Source: Hellea sp. | Lineage (GTDB): Bacteria; Pseudomonadota; Alphaproteobacteria; Caulobacterales; Maricaulaceae | NCBI GenBank assembly: GCA_014238285.1 | Contig: JABABK010000010.1 | Location: forward strand, 1 to 44,060 | DNA length: 44,060 nt | Reading direction: 5' to 3' | Part shown: piece by piece, positions 18,754 to 26,773 of the stretch | Numbering within the stretch: position 1 is the first letter of the stretch | Layout: the number at the start of each line of letters is the position of its first letter | Notes under the pieces: generated by a model | What the model was told of the DNA's origin: nothing | Databases searched by the model: none | The model's input: the letters and a program-made list of their open reading frames with translations, nothing else | Translations under genes and position numbers: made by a program

Positions 18754-19455
18754 CTATTCCAATTTATTTTCAAGACGATCTGCAATAGACTCAAGGCGTT
18801 TCAGCACATTATCTGGACCAGTAGGTTGATGGGCAATGACGGACGAAAAAATCAACGACACTAAATTGTCGACAAAACTGTTTATCATTTCATTTTGGCG
18901 AATTAATAGCATTGTTCGAACACCGTAATCCATGGCTCCGAAGAATATGTCGCGTAACATCCACAAAGGTGTATCCGGATTAGTTAAGCCCTGCTCAGCA
19001 GCCACTTTTGCAACACGATCAAACACAACTACATAATCACGATTAAGTTTATAAAGATCGCTACCCTCATAGGTATCCATTGTCATATCTATCAATGGAA
19101 GCATTTCCAGAAGGCGCCAGTTTTCCCTAACTCGGCGCATATGATGACGCGCTAAAAACTTAATTTGCGCCTTGGGGCCAGTGCGTTTGTCCACCCCGGT
19201 CTGAGCACTTTGGGTCAATCCAGTATAAAACTGCGCCAACACAGCTCTCGCTAAGTCTTCTTTGTTCTTAAAATATATATAGACAGTACCATCAGCCACG
19301 CCCGCCGCCCGGGCAATTTCGGCCATTGTGGCCTTAAAAAAACTCTTCTCATTGAAAATATCTCGGGCAGCATCGATGATGGCTTCTTCACGGTCTTCGA
19401 CACGCTCTCGCCTTGTCTTGCTTTGATGCATTTTACTCTTTGAAGACGTCGTCAT
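18754..19455 (-). CDS. TetR/AcrR regulator, FadR(YsiA)-like, of the Atu-type operon
   Basis: A 233-residue regulator. HTH: REEAIIDAARDIFNEKSFFKATMAEIARAAGVADGTVYIYFKNKEDL (about residues 22-68), a pattern frequent in TetR proteins that sense acyl-CoA or fatty acids (Bacillus FadR, BM3R1). The C-terminal domain is helical (DIFFGAMDYGVRTMLL). It is divergent from the AtuA-like gene with only 75 bases between the starts. That gap holds two ATGA...TCAT inverted repeats (19477-19491 and 19496-19512) that are likely operators. It probably represses the carboxylase operon and itself until a CoA-thioester intermediate appears; this follows from position and family, not from direct evidence. Confidence 0.87.
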   Translation of the reverse strand: MTTSSKSKMHQSKTRRERVEDREEAIIDAARDIFNEKSFFKATMAEIARAAGVADGTVYIYFKNKEDLARAVLAQFYTGLTQSAQTGVDKRTGPKAQIKFLARHHMRRVRENWRLLEMLPLIDMTMDTYEGSDLYKLNRDYVVVFDRVAKVAAEQGLTNPDTPLWMLRDIFFGAMDYGVRTMLLIRQNEMINSFVDNLVSLIFSSVIAHQPTGPDNVLKRLESIADRLENKLE

Positions 19456-19476
19456 TTAGATTGACTCACTTGAAAA

Positions 19477-19512
19477 ATGAATGTTATTCATAAAAAATGA
19501 AGATTACTCATT
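19477..19512. promoter_or_regulatory. Two TetR-type operators in the divergent tetR/atuA-like promoter
   Basis: ATGAAT-gtt-ATTCAT (19477-19491) is a perfect 6-3-6 inverted repeat, and AATGA-agattac-TCATT (19496-19512) is a 5-7-5 repeat. They resemble the TGAATGA..TCATTCA operator of Bacillus FadR. Both fall within the 75-base gap between divergent starts, so binding would repress both directions. Confidence 0.6.
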
Positions 19513-19530
19513 AAAAAGCGACTGTCAACT

Positions 19531-21306
19531 ATGAGCAAAACCATTATAATCGGCGGTGCCAGCGGATATTGGGGCGAAAGCGCCATGGCGACCCCGCAGC
19601 TTCTGGCCCATAAAGGCCTCAACTACCTCGTCTATGACTATCTAGCAGAGATCACCATGTCGATCATGGCTCGCGCAAAAGCCAAAGATCCCAACAAAGG
19701 CTACGCCACCGATTTCATCGACTATGTCATGAAACCCTTCTTGCCGATGATCGCCGCGAAAGGCGTCAAAGTTATCGCAAATGCAGGCGGCGTGAATCCA
19801 CAAAAGTGCGGCGAACTGGTTCGAGAACTCATCAAAGATAAAGGGCTCGATCTGAAAGTCGCTGTCATTACAGGCGATAATCTCATGCAAGACATTGACG
19901 CTATCAGCGAAAAATCGCCAACAGATATGTTTACAGGCGCTGCCCTACCGCCGAACGATAAAATCGCCAGTATCAACGCTTATCTTGGCGCTTTCCCAAT
20001 TGCGACGGCTTTGGATATGGGCGCGGATATCGTCATAACGGGACGGGTCGTGGATAGCGCCGTAACCCTTGGCGCCTGTATCCATGAATTTGGTTGGAAA
20101 AACACGGATTTCGACAAACTCGCTAGCGGATCTTTGGCTGGACATATTTTAGAATGCGGGCCTCAGGCGACTGGTGGCAATTTCACGGATTGGGAATTAT
20201 CGGGCGACATTGCAAATATCGGCTACCCCATCACTGAAATTCATGATGATGGAAGCTTTGCCGTTACCAAACCAGCGGGCACAGAAGGCATTGTCAATGT
20301 TGGGACGGTTTCCGAACAAATGCTCTACGAAATCGGGAATCCCCAAGCCTATTTCCTACCTGATGTCATTTGCGACTTTTCGAAAGTTACCATCGAACAA
20401 ATAGGCAAGAACCAAGTATCCGTGTCATCTGCCCGCGGATATTCGGCGCCCCAAACCTATAAAACCTGCCTGACTTACGCCGATGGGTTTCGAGCCGGGA
20501 CTTATGCCAGTTTTTATGGCGCCGACGCCGATGCCAAGGCGCAAAAATTTGCCGATGCCGCCTTTGCACGCGCTGGCAAAACCCTTCGCATGTTTAATCT
20601 TGGCAAGTTCACAGAATATAGTACTGAAGCCATTGGCGCCGGTAGCCAGATGGGTCATTCGCGCTCTTCTGACGAAGTCGTTATGAAAGTAGCCGTCAAA
20701 CACCCTGATGTTCGAGGCGCAGGTATCTTCTTAAAGGAAATGGCGGGCATGGGTCTCGCCACACCGCCGGGCCTATCCGGATTTACGGGCGTCAGAAGCA
20801 AACCATCACCGGTCCTGAGATTGTTTTCTTACTTAACACCAAAGCAAGATGTCACAGTATCTATTGACGTTGATGGTAAGACTGAAACTCATAACGATGT
20901 CGTCTTCGATACTGCGAGAATCCCAAAACCCCGCGCGCCCTCATTTTCGTTTTCTGATGCGACAGTAGAAGTTCCCCTGATCAAACTAGCTTGGGGACGT
21001 TCGGGTGATAAAGGTAATAAAGCCAATATCGGTATTATAGCCAGAAAGGCTGAGTACCTTCCCTATATTTGGGCCGCATTAACCGAAGACCTTATAAGCG
21101 AAACCTATAGTCACTTCATGGGTACAGTCGGCGCCATTGAAAAATTCTATCTACCTGGATCTAACGCCATCAATATTCTAATCGACGATATTTTAGGCGG
21201 CGGCGGCGCAGCCTCCCTTCGAAATGATGCACAGGGTAAAGGTTACGCGCAAATATTACTGGCAAAGAACATTCCTGTTTCTCCTTCAATAGCGGAGGCG
21301 CTTTAA
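19531..21306 (+). CDS. AtuA-like acyclic terpene utilisation family protein (DUF1446)
   Basis: A 591-residue protein. It begins IIIGGASGYWGESAMATPQLLAHKGLNYLVYDYLAEITMSIMA, with later KVIANAGGVNPQKC, DIVITGRVVDSAVTLG and GHILECGPQATGGNFTDW, all typical of the AtuA/DUF1446 family. The last 110 residues (VPLIKLAWGRSGDKGNKANIGIIAR) correspond to the small AtuA-like C-terminal domain often found fused or separate. AtuA is required for citronellol/geraniol degradation in Pseudomonas but its reaction is unsettled. It is the first gene of an operon with carboxylase and hydratase genes, and overlaps the next gene by one base (TAATG). No clear ribosome site is seen. It is cytoplasmic by sequence. Confidence 0.88.
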   Translation: MSKTIIIGGASGYWGESAMATPQLLAHKGLNYLVYDYLAEITMSIMARAKAKDPNKGYATDFIDYVMKPFLPMIAAKGVKVIANAGGVNPQKCGELVRELIKDKGLDLKVAVITGDNLMQDIDAISEKSPTDMFTGAALPPNDKIASINAYLGAFPIATALDMGADIVITGRVVDSAVTLGACIHEFGWKNTDFDKLASGSLAGHILECGPQATGGNFTDWELSGDIANIGYPITEIHDDGSFAVTKPAGTEGIVNVGTVSEQMLYEIGNPQAYFLPDVICDFSKVTIEQIGKNQVSVSSARGYSAPQTYKTCLTYADGFRAGTYASFYGADADAKAQKFADAAFARAGKTLRMFNLGKFTEYSTEAIGAGSQMGHSRSSDEVVMKVAVKHPDVRGAGIFLKEMAGMGLATPPGLSGFTGVRSKPSPVLRLFSYLTPKQDVTVSIDVDGKTETHNDVVFDTARIPKPRAPSFSFSDATVEVPLIKLAWGRSGDKGNKANIGIIARKAEYLPYIWAALTEDLISETYSHFMGTVGAIEKFYLPGSNAINILIDDILGGGGAASLRNDAQGKGYAQILLAKNIPVSPSIAEAL

Positions 21307-22928
21307 TGCCCGTCTTTAAATCCAAAATAAACACAGCATCTGATAGCTTTGCGCAAAACCGCCAAGACATGTTGGCGCTTGTTGATAAGCTCGGCGAACT
21401 TAACGCGCGCGCGCCTGCAATTTCTGCCAAGAAAAAAGAAAAGTTTGACAAACGCGGGCAGCTCTTACCCCGCGAAAGACTAGCGCGCCTTCTTGACCCC
21501 GGCATGCCTTATCTCGAAATCGGCAACATTGCGGGTTATCTTCAGGACACCAAAAAAGAAGAACGCTCCATCCCAGGCAGCACGATCATGGCTGGGATTG
21601 GTTTCATCAAAGGCGTTCGCACCGTCATCGTAACAGATGATAGCGGCATCAAGGCTGGCTCCCTGACGATTGCGGGCGGCTATCGCCTACAACGCGCCCA
21701 AGAAATTGCGCTTAAACAAAACCTTCCTTTCGTCCATTTGGTCGAAAGTGCGGGCGGTGATTTGATGAACTATACCGTCGGCGGGTTTTTACAGGGCGGC
21801 ACGCTATTTGCCAATTTAGCGCGCCTCTCTAAGGCTGGCATCCCAGTTCTTTCCATTTTGCATGGATCATCCACGGCAGGCGGCGCATATATGCCAGGGC
21901 TTTCTGATTACGTCGTCGGCGTAAAGGGAAGCGGTAAAGCTTTTCTCGCAGGTCCGCCTCTTCTCAAAGCCGCCACTGGCGAAATCGCGACAGCGGAAGA
22001 GCTTGGCGGCGCAGAAATGCACGCGACTATATCCGGCCTGGTTGAATATCTCGCCGAGAACGACGGCGAAGCGGTCTTGATGATGCGCGAAGTTGTTGAT
22101 CGATTGGGATGGAATGATAATTGCCCACTACCTCCAAAAAACTTGTGGCAAGAACCCGTTTACGACATTGACGAGATCGCGGGAATTGTGCCGACCAGCT
22201 ATAAAAAGCCATTTGATGTTCGCGAGGTCGTAGCCCGAATTGTTGACGGTTCGAGCTTTTCAGATTTTAAACCCGGTTACGGCGTTTCAACTGTTTGTTT
22301 ACAAGCAGAAATCTACGGGCAAAAATGCGGCGTAATCGGAAATAACGGCCCGATTGATCCAAACGGTGCAACCAAAGCGGCACAGTTTATTCAGCTTATG
22401 GATCAGGCCGACACGCCGTTAATATTCTTGCAAAACACGACAGGTTACCTCGTCGGTAAAGACTATGAACAGGCCGGTATGATTAAGCACGGATCTAAAA
22501 TGATTCAAGCCGTGACCAATACCTCCGTACCGCGCATTACTCTTATGATTGGCGCAAGTTTCGGAGCGGGCAATTACGGCATGTGCGGCAGAGGTTATGA
22601 TCCTGACTTCTGCGTGACTTGGCCCAACGCCGCAACAGGCGTCATGGGCGGCGAACAAGCTGCGACCGTTATGGGCATCGTTGCCGAGGCTCAAGCAGCG
22701 CGAAGCGGCGCCGAAATCGATCCGCAAGTTGCAGCCCAGCAAAAAGCCATGCTCACTTATATGTTTGATAGCCAATCCAGCGCCTTTTACACATCCGGCC
22801 ACTGCCTTGATGACGGTATGATTGATCCACGCGACAGCCGGAAAGTCTTAGGCTTCTTACTGGCAACCGTATGGGAAGGCCGCAACCGAACCGTCAAAGA
22901 AAACTCTTTCGGTATAGCGAGAATGTAA
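21306..22928 (+). CDS. Acyl-CoA carboxylase carboxyltransferase (beta) subunit, AtuC/LiuB-like
   Basis: A 540-residue biotin-dependent carboxyltransferase. The N-half has KFDKRGQLLPRERLARLLDPG and the C-half SFGAGNYGMCGRGYDP, standard for the family. GGAYMPGLSDYVVGVKG, FLAGPPLLKAATGE and LGGAEMH look closer, from memory, to geranyl-CoA carboxylase AtuC than to methylcrotonyl-CoA carboxylase LiuB, which has GGAYVPAMAD. It transfers carboxyl from biotin on the alpha subunit (encoded downstream) to a branched, unsaturated acyl-CoA. It is translationally coupled at both ends by TAATG overlaps. The exact acyl-CoA cannot be fixed without aligning the residue that distinguishes the two enzyme types. 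Confidence 0.87.
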   Translation: MPVFKSKINTASDSFAQNRQDMLALVDKLGELNARAPAISAKKKEKFDKRGQLLPRERLARLLDPGMPYLEIGNIAGYLQDTKKEERSIPGSTIMAGIGFIKGVRTVIVTDDSGIKAGSLTIAGGYRLQRAQEIALKQNLPFVHLVESAGGDLMNYTVGGFLQGGTLFANLARLSKAGIPVLSILHGSSTAGGAYMPGLSDYVVGVKGSGKAFLAGPPLLKAATGEIATAEELGGAEMHATISGLVEYLAENDGEAVLMMREVVDRLGWNDNCPLPPKNLWQEPVYDIDEIAGIVPTSYKKPFDVREVVARIVDGSSFSDFKPGYGVSTVCLQAEIYGQKCGVIGNNGPIDPNGATKAAQFIQLMDQADTPLIFLQNTTGYLVGKDYEQAGMIKHGSKMIQAVTNTSVPRITLMIGASFGAGNYGMCGRGYDPDFCVTWPNAATGVMGGEQAATVMGIVAEAQAARSGAEIDPQVAAQQKAMLTYMFDSQSSAFYTSGHCLDDGMIDPRDSRKVLGFLLATVWEGRNRTVKENSFGIARM

Positions 22929-23743
22929 TGCCCAAAACCGCACAAAAAGATTTTGAAAAAATTATACTGGAACGTAACGGCGGATGGATGACCATTTGGT
23001 TTAACTCCCCGGAAAACCGTAACGCTTTATCCAAGCAACTGACGACAGAATTCATGTCAGCTTTAAAAACCATCAAAGAAGACCGCACCATTCGCGGCGT
23101 TACCCTACGCGGCAAAGGCGGCTTCTTTTGTGCAGGCGGCGACTTGAAAGGATTTTTCGCGGATCAAACGGGTGAAGACCCGCGCGCTGGCTTTATGAAA
23201 ATGAACCGCGAAGCTGGTGACTTATTTGATCTTGTCATGGGATTACCGCAAGTGGTCGTGGCCTATATCCAGGGCGCGGCTATAGCAGGCGGTCTTGGCC
23301 TGATGTGCTGCGCCGATGTGATCATTGTTGATAAAGACGCAAAATTCTCACTGACCGAAACCATGATCGGTATTGCGCCCGCGCAAATCGCGCCCATTGT
23401 TGTTAACCGCACAGGTCTGCCGATAGCGCGCCGTATTATGCTAACCGGCGCTAAGTTTCTCGGTGCGGATACGCCGGATTATAACCTTTCAGATTATGTG
23501 GTCGATGATGAAGCCGGATATGACGCAATTCTGAAGACCCTAAAGAAAGGCATATATAAATGCGCGCCTGGCGCGATTGGTCTGACAAAAGAAATTCTCA
23601 TGGCCACACAGCATTTAGATCGCGAAGCCCAAAAAGACTTTGCCGCCGAAAAGTTCGCCGATGCCATTACATCCGATGAAGGCCGCGAAGGCATTGCTAG
23701 CTTCGTGCAAAAACGCAAACCAAATTGGGCTCAAGATGTTTGA
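22928..23743 (+). CDS. Enoyl-CoA hydratase/isomerase family protein, AtuE/LiuC-like
   Basis: A 271-residue crotonase-fold protein. WFNSPENRNALSKQLT near the N-terminus, GKGGFFCAGGDLKGF (oxyanion hole), and QGAAIAGGLGLMCCADVIIV are the ordered family motifs. LTETMIGIAPAQIAP contains the Glu position used for hydration. In the atu pathway AtuE hydrates isohexenylglutaconyl-CoA, and in leucine breakdown LiuC hydrates methylglutaconyl-CoA; either fits a neighbour of carboxylase genes. I use the ATG at 22928 that overlaps the upstream stop by one base. The ORF's earlier methionine lies inside the previous gene. A palindromic repeat follows before the next gene. Confidence 0.87.
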   Translation: MPKTAQKDFEKIILERNGGWMTIWFNSPENRNALSKQLTTEFMSALKTIKEDRTIRGVTLRGKGGFFCAGGDLKGFFADQTGEDPRAGFMKMNREAGDLFDLVMGLPQVVVAYIQGAAIAGGLGLMCCADVIIVDKDAKFSLTETMIGIAPAQIAPIVVNRTGLPIARRIMLTGAKFLGADTPDYNLSDYVVDDEAGYDAILKTLKKGIYKCAPGAIGLTKEILMATQHLDREAQKDFAAEKFADAITSDEGREGIASFVQKRKPNWAQDV

Positions 23744-23763
23744 TTTTTTTAAACGTCCACTTA

Positions 23764-23850
23764 TCCCCGTGAAGACGGGGAACCAGTTTACGAAAGCAGC
23801 TTGGCTAGGTCAACTTTGGAAAAACTGGGTCCCGTGTCAAGCACGGGATG
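23764..23850. repeat. Alphaproteobacterial-type intergenic palindromic element, two hairpins within a longer stem
   Basis: TCCCCGT-gaag-ACGGGGA (23764-23781) and TCCCGTG-tcaag-CACGGGA (23830-23848) are perfect hairpins. CCAGTTT (23783-23789) pairs with AAACTGG (23822-23828). The right part, CTGGGTCCCGTG..CACGGGATGA, is a widespread intergenic repeat type in alphaproteobacteria. The element separates the hydratase and biotin carboxylase genes, and its tail is followed by GCGGAG, the apparent ribosome site of the carboxylase GTG start. Confidence 0.75.
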
Positions 23851-23863
23851 AGCGGAGTATTTA

Positions 23864-25831
23864 GTGACAAATATTAAATCCATCCTAATCGCCAATCGTG
23901 GTGAAATTGCTTGCCGTGTGATCCGCACGGCTAAGGAAATGGGTATTCGTACCATTGCGGTTTATTCCGGCGCTGACAAAAATGCCGTCCATGTCAGACT
24001 GGCAGATGAAGCCGTGCATATCGGGCCTTCGCCCGTCAATGAATCCTATTTAGTTATCGAAAAAATCATCGACGCGGCCAAAGCATCTAGCGCGGATGCC
24101 ATTCATCCCGGTTATGGATTTTTATCTGAAAACGCTGAATTCGCTCGCGGCTGCGATACAGCAGACATAATCTTTATCGGGCCCAATATCGAAGCCATTG
24201 ATGTCATGGGCGATAAAGCCAAATCCAAGCGCCGTATGATCAAAGCTGGCGTGCCCTGTGTACCAGGTTATCAAGGCGAGCAACAAGACGACAAAACCTT
24301 GATCGCTGAAGCCGCCAAGATTGGCTTTCCGATCATGGTGAAAGCGGCGGCAGGCGGCGGCGGGCGCGGCATGCGCTTTGTCGACGATGCTAGGGCACTT
24401 CCGAACGCCATCAAAGACGCGCGCTCCGAAGCGTTAGGCGCTTTTGGCTCGGATATCCTTATCATTGAAAAAGCCGTTCAGAAACCACGCCATGTAGAGA
24501 TACAGGTGTTCTCTGATAGAGCTGGTAACACGATCCATTTAGGTGAACGCGACTGCTCCGTACAGCGACGTCACCAGAAAGTTCTCGAAGAAGCGCCCTG
24601 CCCTGTGATGACCAAAGAGCTGCGGGACCAAATGGGAGCCGCCGCCGTTAAGGCCGCTAAAGACATCGGCTATGTTGGAGCAGGCACGGTAGAATTTATG
24701 CTGGAAGCTTCCGGCGAATTTTATTTCCTTGAAATGAATACCCGCCTGCAAGTCGAACACCCTGTCACAGAAATGGTAACGGGCTTTGATTTAGTCGAAA
24801 TGCAAATCCGCATCGCCCAAGGCGAAGACTTACCTATCTCGCAAAATGACGTCGCGCTCACAGGTCACGCCATCGAAGCGCGGCTCTACGCCGAAGACCC
24901 AGCAAGCGATTTTCTTCCGGCAACAGGGCGAGCTGATTTATTCCTTATCCCGGAAGGGAAAGGTATTCGCGTTGATAGCGGGATCGAAACCGGCAGCGAA
25001 ATCTCCCCGTTTTATGATCCGATGATTGCTAAGATCATTGCGTATGGCGCCAGCCGGGATGAGGCGCGTTTAAAGCTTATTACGGCCCTAAAAGAAGCGG
25101 CTATATTTGGCGTAAAAACCAATTTGTCATTCTTGATTGATGCTCTAACCCATGAAGAGTTTGCAGCGGGCAATGCCACGACGGCCTTTATTGGTGAAAA
25201 CTTTGATGAAGACAGTCTGGCCGGAAAAGCACTGGATAGTCGCGGCGCTGCTATTGCCGGGGTTTTACAGTCCGAACAAGCGAGAACTAAAGCGCTAGGT
25301 AAAAGCCTGCCTATTCCGTGCGAGTTACTGGGTTGGTCAAGCGCAAGTAAAATCGCAACGCCTTATCAATATGATGATCAGACCGTTTTCGTTACACCAA
25401 TGAATGGCCGGGACTATCAAGCTGGCGAGCATAAAGTCTCTGTCTTATCTTTAGGCGACAATCGTTCGGTTCTGGATGTTGATAGTAGCCGTGTGCATGT
25501 TTCCCATCACTTTGCTAATGACGCCTCCATGAGCCTATCGATAAACGGCGCGATTTTGAATCTTACCAATAGCAATGCTGTTTTTAGCAGCGCTATAGAT
25601 GAAGGCGGCGCGGGCATAATCACTGCCCCTATGCACGGCTCTGTGATGGATGTTTTTGTCAAAGAGGGCGACATAGTTACAACCGGACAACGTCTCGCCA
25701 TATTGGAAGCCATGAAAATGCAACACGAAATTTTGGCGGATATTGACGGCACCATTACATCTGTCGGTGCGTTGAAAGACAAACAAATTGCGGCCGACAC
25801 ACTTATGTTTGAGATCAAGGCGGAAGAATAG
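23864..25831 (+). CDS. Acyl-CoA carboxylase biotin-carboxylase/BCCP (alpha) subunit, AtuF/LiuD-like
   Basis: A 655-residue two-function subunit. Residues about 1-450 are the biotin carboxylase: KSILIANRGEIACRVIRTAKEMG, HPGYGFLSENAEFA, the glycine loop KAAAGGGGRGMRFV, RDCSVQRRHQKVLEEAP and EMNTRLQVEHPVTEMVTG. The C-terminal 75 residues are a biotinyl domain with the AMKM signature, Lys618 being the expected biotin site. It carboxylates biotin with ATP and bicarbonate and pairs with the beta subunit two genes upstream, as in methylcrotonyl-, geranyl- and related acyl-CoA carboxylases. The start is GTG with GGAG six bases upstream, at the edge of the palindromic repeat. Confidence 0.9.
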   Translation: MTNIKSILIANRGEIACRVIRTAKEMGIRTIAVYSGADKNAVHVRLADEAVHIGPSPVNESYLVIEKIIDAAKASSADAIHPGYGFLSENAEFARGCDTADIIFIGPNIEAIDVMGDKAKSKRRMIKAGVPCVPGYQGEQQDDKTLIAEAAKIGFPIMVKAAAGGGGRGMRFVDDARALPNAIKDARSEALGAFGSDILIIEKAVQKPRHVEIQVFSDRAGNTIHLGERDCSVQRRHQKVLEEAPCPVMTKELRDQMGAAAVKAAKDIGYVGAGTVEFMLEASGEFYFLEMNTRLQVEHPVTEMVTGFDLVEMQIRIAQGEDLPISQNDVALTGHAIEARLYAEDPASDFLPATGRADLFLIPEGKGIRVDSGIETGSEISPFYDPMIAKIIAYGASRDEARLKLITALKEAAIFGVKTNLSFLIDALTHEEFAAGNATTAFIGENFDEDSLAGKALDSRGAAIAGVLQSEQARTKALGKSLPIPCELLGWSSASKIATPYQYDDQTVFVTPMNGRDYQAGEHKVSVLSLGDNRSVLDVDSSRVHVSHHFANDASMSLSINGAILNLTNSNAVFSSAIDEGGAGIITAPMHGSVMDVFVKEGDIVTTGQRLAILEAMKMQHEILADIDGTITSVGALKDKQIAADTLMFEIKAEE

Positions 25832-25837
25832 TTTCAA

Positions 25838-25950
25838 CCTCCCTCCCCCCATGCAGGGAGGGGTAAAGGGTGGGGGTAACCCGCTCGACTAACAAAAACA
25901 AAGGTGAGGACATTGCTCACCCCACCCTAGCCCTCCTCATCAAGGGGAGA
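25838..25950. repeat. Inverted pair of C/G-rich intergenic repeats ('CCCTCCC...AGGGAGGGG' type)
   Basis: CCTCCCT (25838-25844) pairs with AGGGAGG (25855-25861). AGGGTGGGG (25867-25875) pairs perfectly with CCCCACCCT (25920-25928), which leads into CCTCCTCATCAAGGGGAGAG. So two copies of one repeat family lie head to head around about 44 bases. The element fills the gap between the biotin carboxylase and the next gene. An open frame runs through it but should not be counted as coding. Confidence 0.75.
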
Positions 25951-25968
25951 GAATTATTGGAGCACTTC

Positions 25969-26766
25969 ATGACCCCAGAAGCCTTGGATTTTAAAGAAGA
26001 ATGCGATTCTATAGCAGCCCTACTCGACGGCCATGATGATGATGTATTCGCCAAAGAGACTCTCTTTAAGAGCTGGACTGTTCACGATATTGTCGGGCAT
26101 TTACATCTTTGGAATATCGCGGCTGATCAGACATTGAACGCACCAGAAAAATTCACCGAATTTATCACCATGGCCATGACGAGCCTGATGCAAGGCGGCT
26201 CTCACCAATCACTCCAAGATAAATATTTCGGCGATAAATCTAGCCGCGACATCTACGAAGACTGGAAAGCCTATTATCCTGATATGGCAGAGCGTTTCCA
26301 TAATTCAGATGCAGACCTCCGCGTTAAATGGGCGGGTCCGGACATGTCGGTTAAGTCCTGCATCATTGCCCGGCAAATGGAACACTGGGCCCATGCGCAA
26401 GCCATATTTGATGCGCTCGGTGTAGACCGGGTTAATGGAGACCGCCTGAAAAACGTCGCTCATATAGGTGTCACGACCTATAGCTGGTCTTTCAAAGTCA
26501 ATCAGATGGAACCCCTGCGTCCAAAACCCTATGTCCGCCTAACAGCGCCCTCAGGCGCGATTTGGGAATGGAATGAACCCCAAGACAATCACAAGGTTGA
26601 AGGCTCAGCAGAGGAATTTGCGCAGGTCGTCACTCAGTGCCGGAATATTGAAGATACATCCCTACAAATGACCGGAAATAATGCCACGGAATGGATGAAA
26701 ATCGCGCAAGCTTTTGCTGGCGGCAAAGAAATACCTCCGCCTAAAGGCGCCAGACGAAAGGCCTAA
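25969..26766 (+). CDS. TIGR03084-like metal-binding protein (DinB/maleylpyruvate-isomerase fold)
   Basis: A 265-residue protein. The N-terminal helical part has FKSWTVHDIVGHLHLWNIAAD, and the middle has RQMEHWAHAQAIFDALG. The His residues of these helices (VGHLH, EHWAHAQ) form the three-His metal site pattern of the DinB/MDMPI fold, and the overall sequence resembles the TIGR03084 family. The ORF continues upstream through the repeat; the ATG at 25969 has GGAG six bases before it and is preferred. It is the last gene of the Atu-type operon. Its function is unknown, and a thiol- or metal-dependent step on a pathway intermediate is possible. It is convergent with the agmatinase-family gene, seven bases apart. 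Confidence 0.75.
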   Translation: MTPEALDFKEECDSIAALLDGHDDDVFAKETLFKSWTVHDIVGHLHLWNIAADQTLNAPEKFTEFITMAMTSLMQGGSHQSLQDKYFGDKSSRDIYEDWKAYYPDMAERFHNSDADLRVKWAGPDMSVKSCIIARQMEHWAHAQAIFDALGVDRVNGDRLKNVAHIGVTTYSWSFKVNQMEPLRPKPYVRLTAPSGAIWEWNEPQDNHKVEGSAEEFAQVVTQCRNIEDTSLQMTGNNATEWMKIAQAFAGGKEIPPPKGARRKA

Positions 26767-26773
26767 TCCTATT

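Noticed and set aside
22871-22927. Upstream start of the enoyl-CoA hydratase
   Set aside because: It overlaps the end of the carboxyltransferase gene out of frame; the TAATG overlap at 22928 matches the operon's other junction.
25870-25968. N-terminal extension of the TIGR03084-like protein
   Set aside because: The extra 33 codons translate an inverted intergenic repeat; the ATG at 25969 has its own GGAG ribosome site.
23744-25968. CRISPR array or mobile-element ends in the hairpin-rich gaps
   Set aside because: There are no regularly spaced direct repeats and no cas or transposase gene; the structures are single intergenic palindromic elements.
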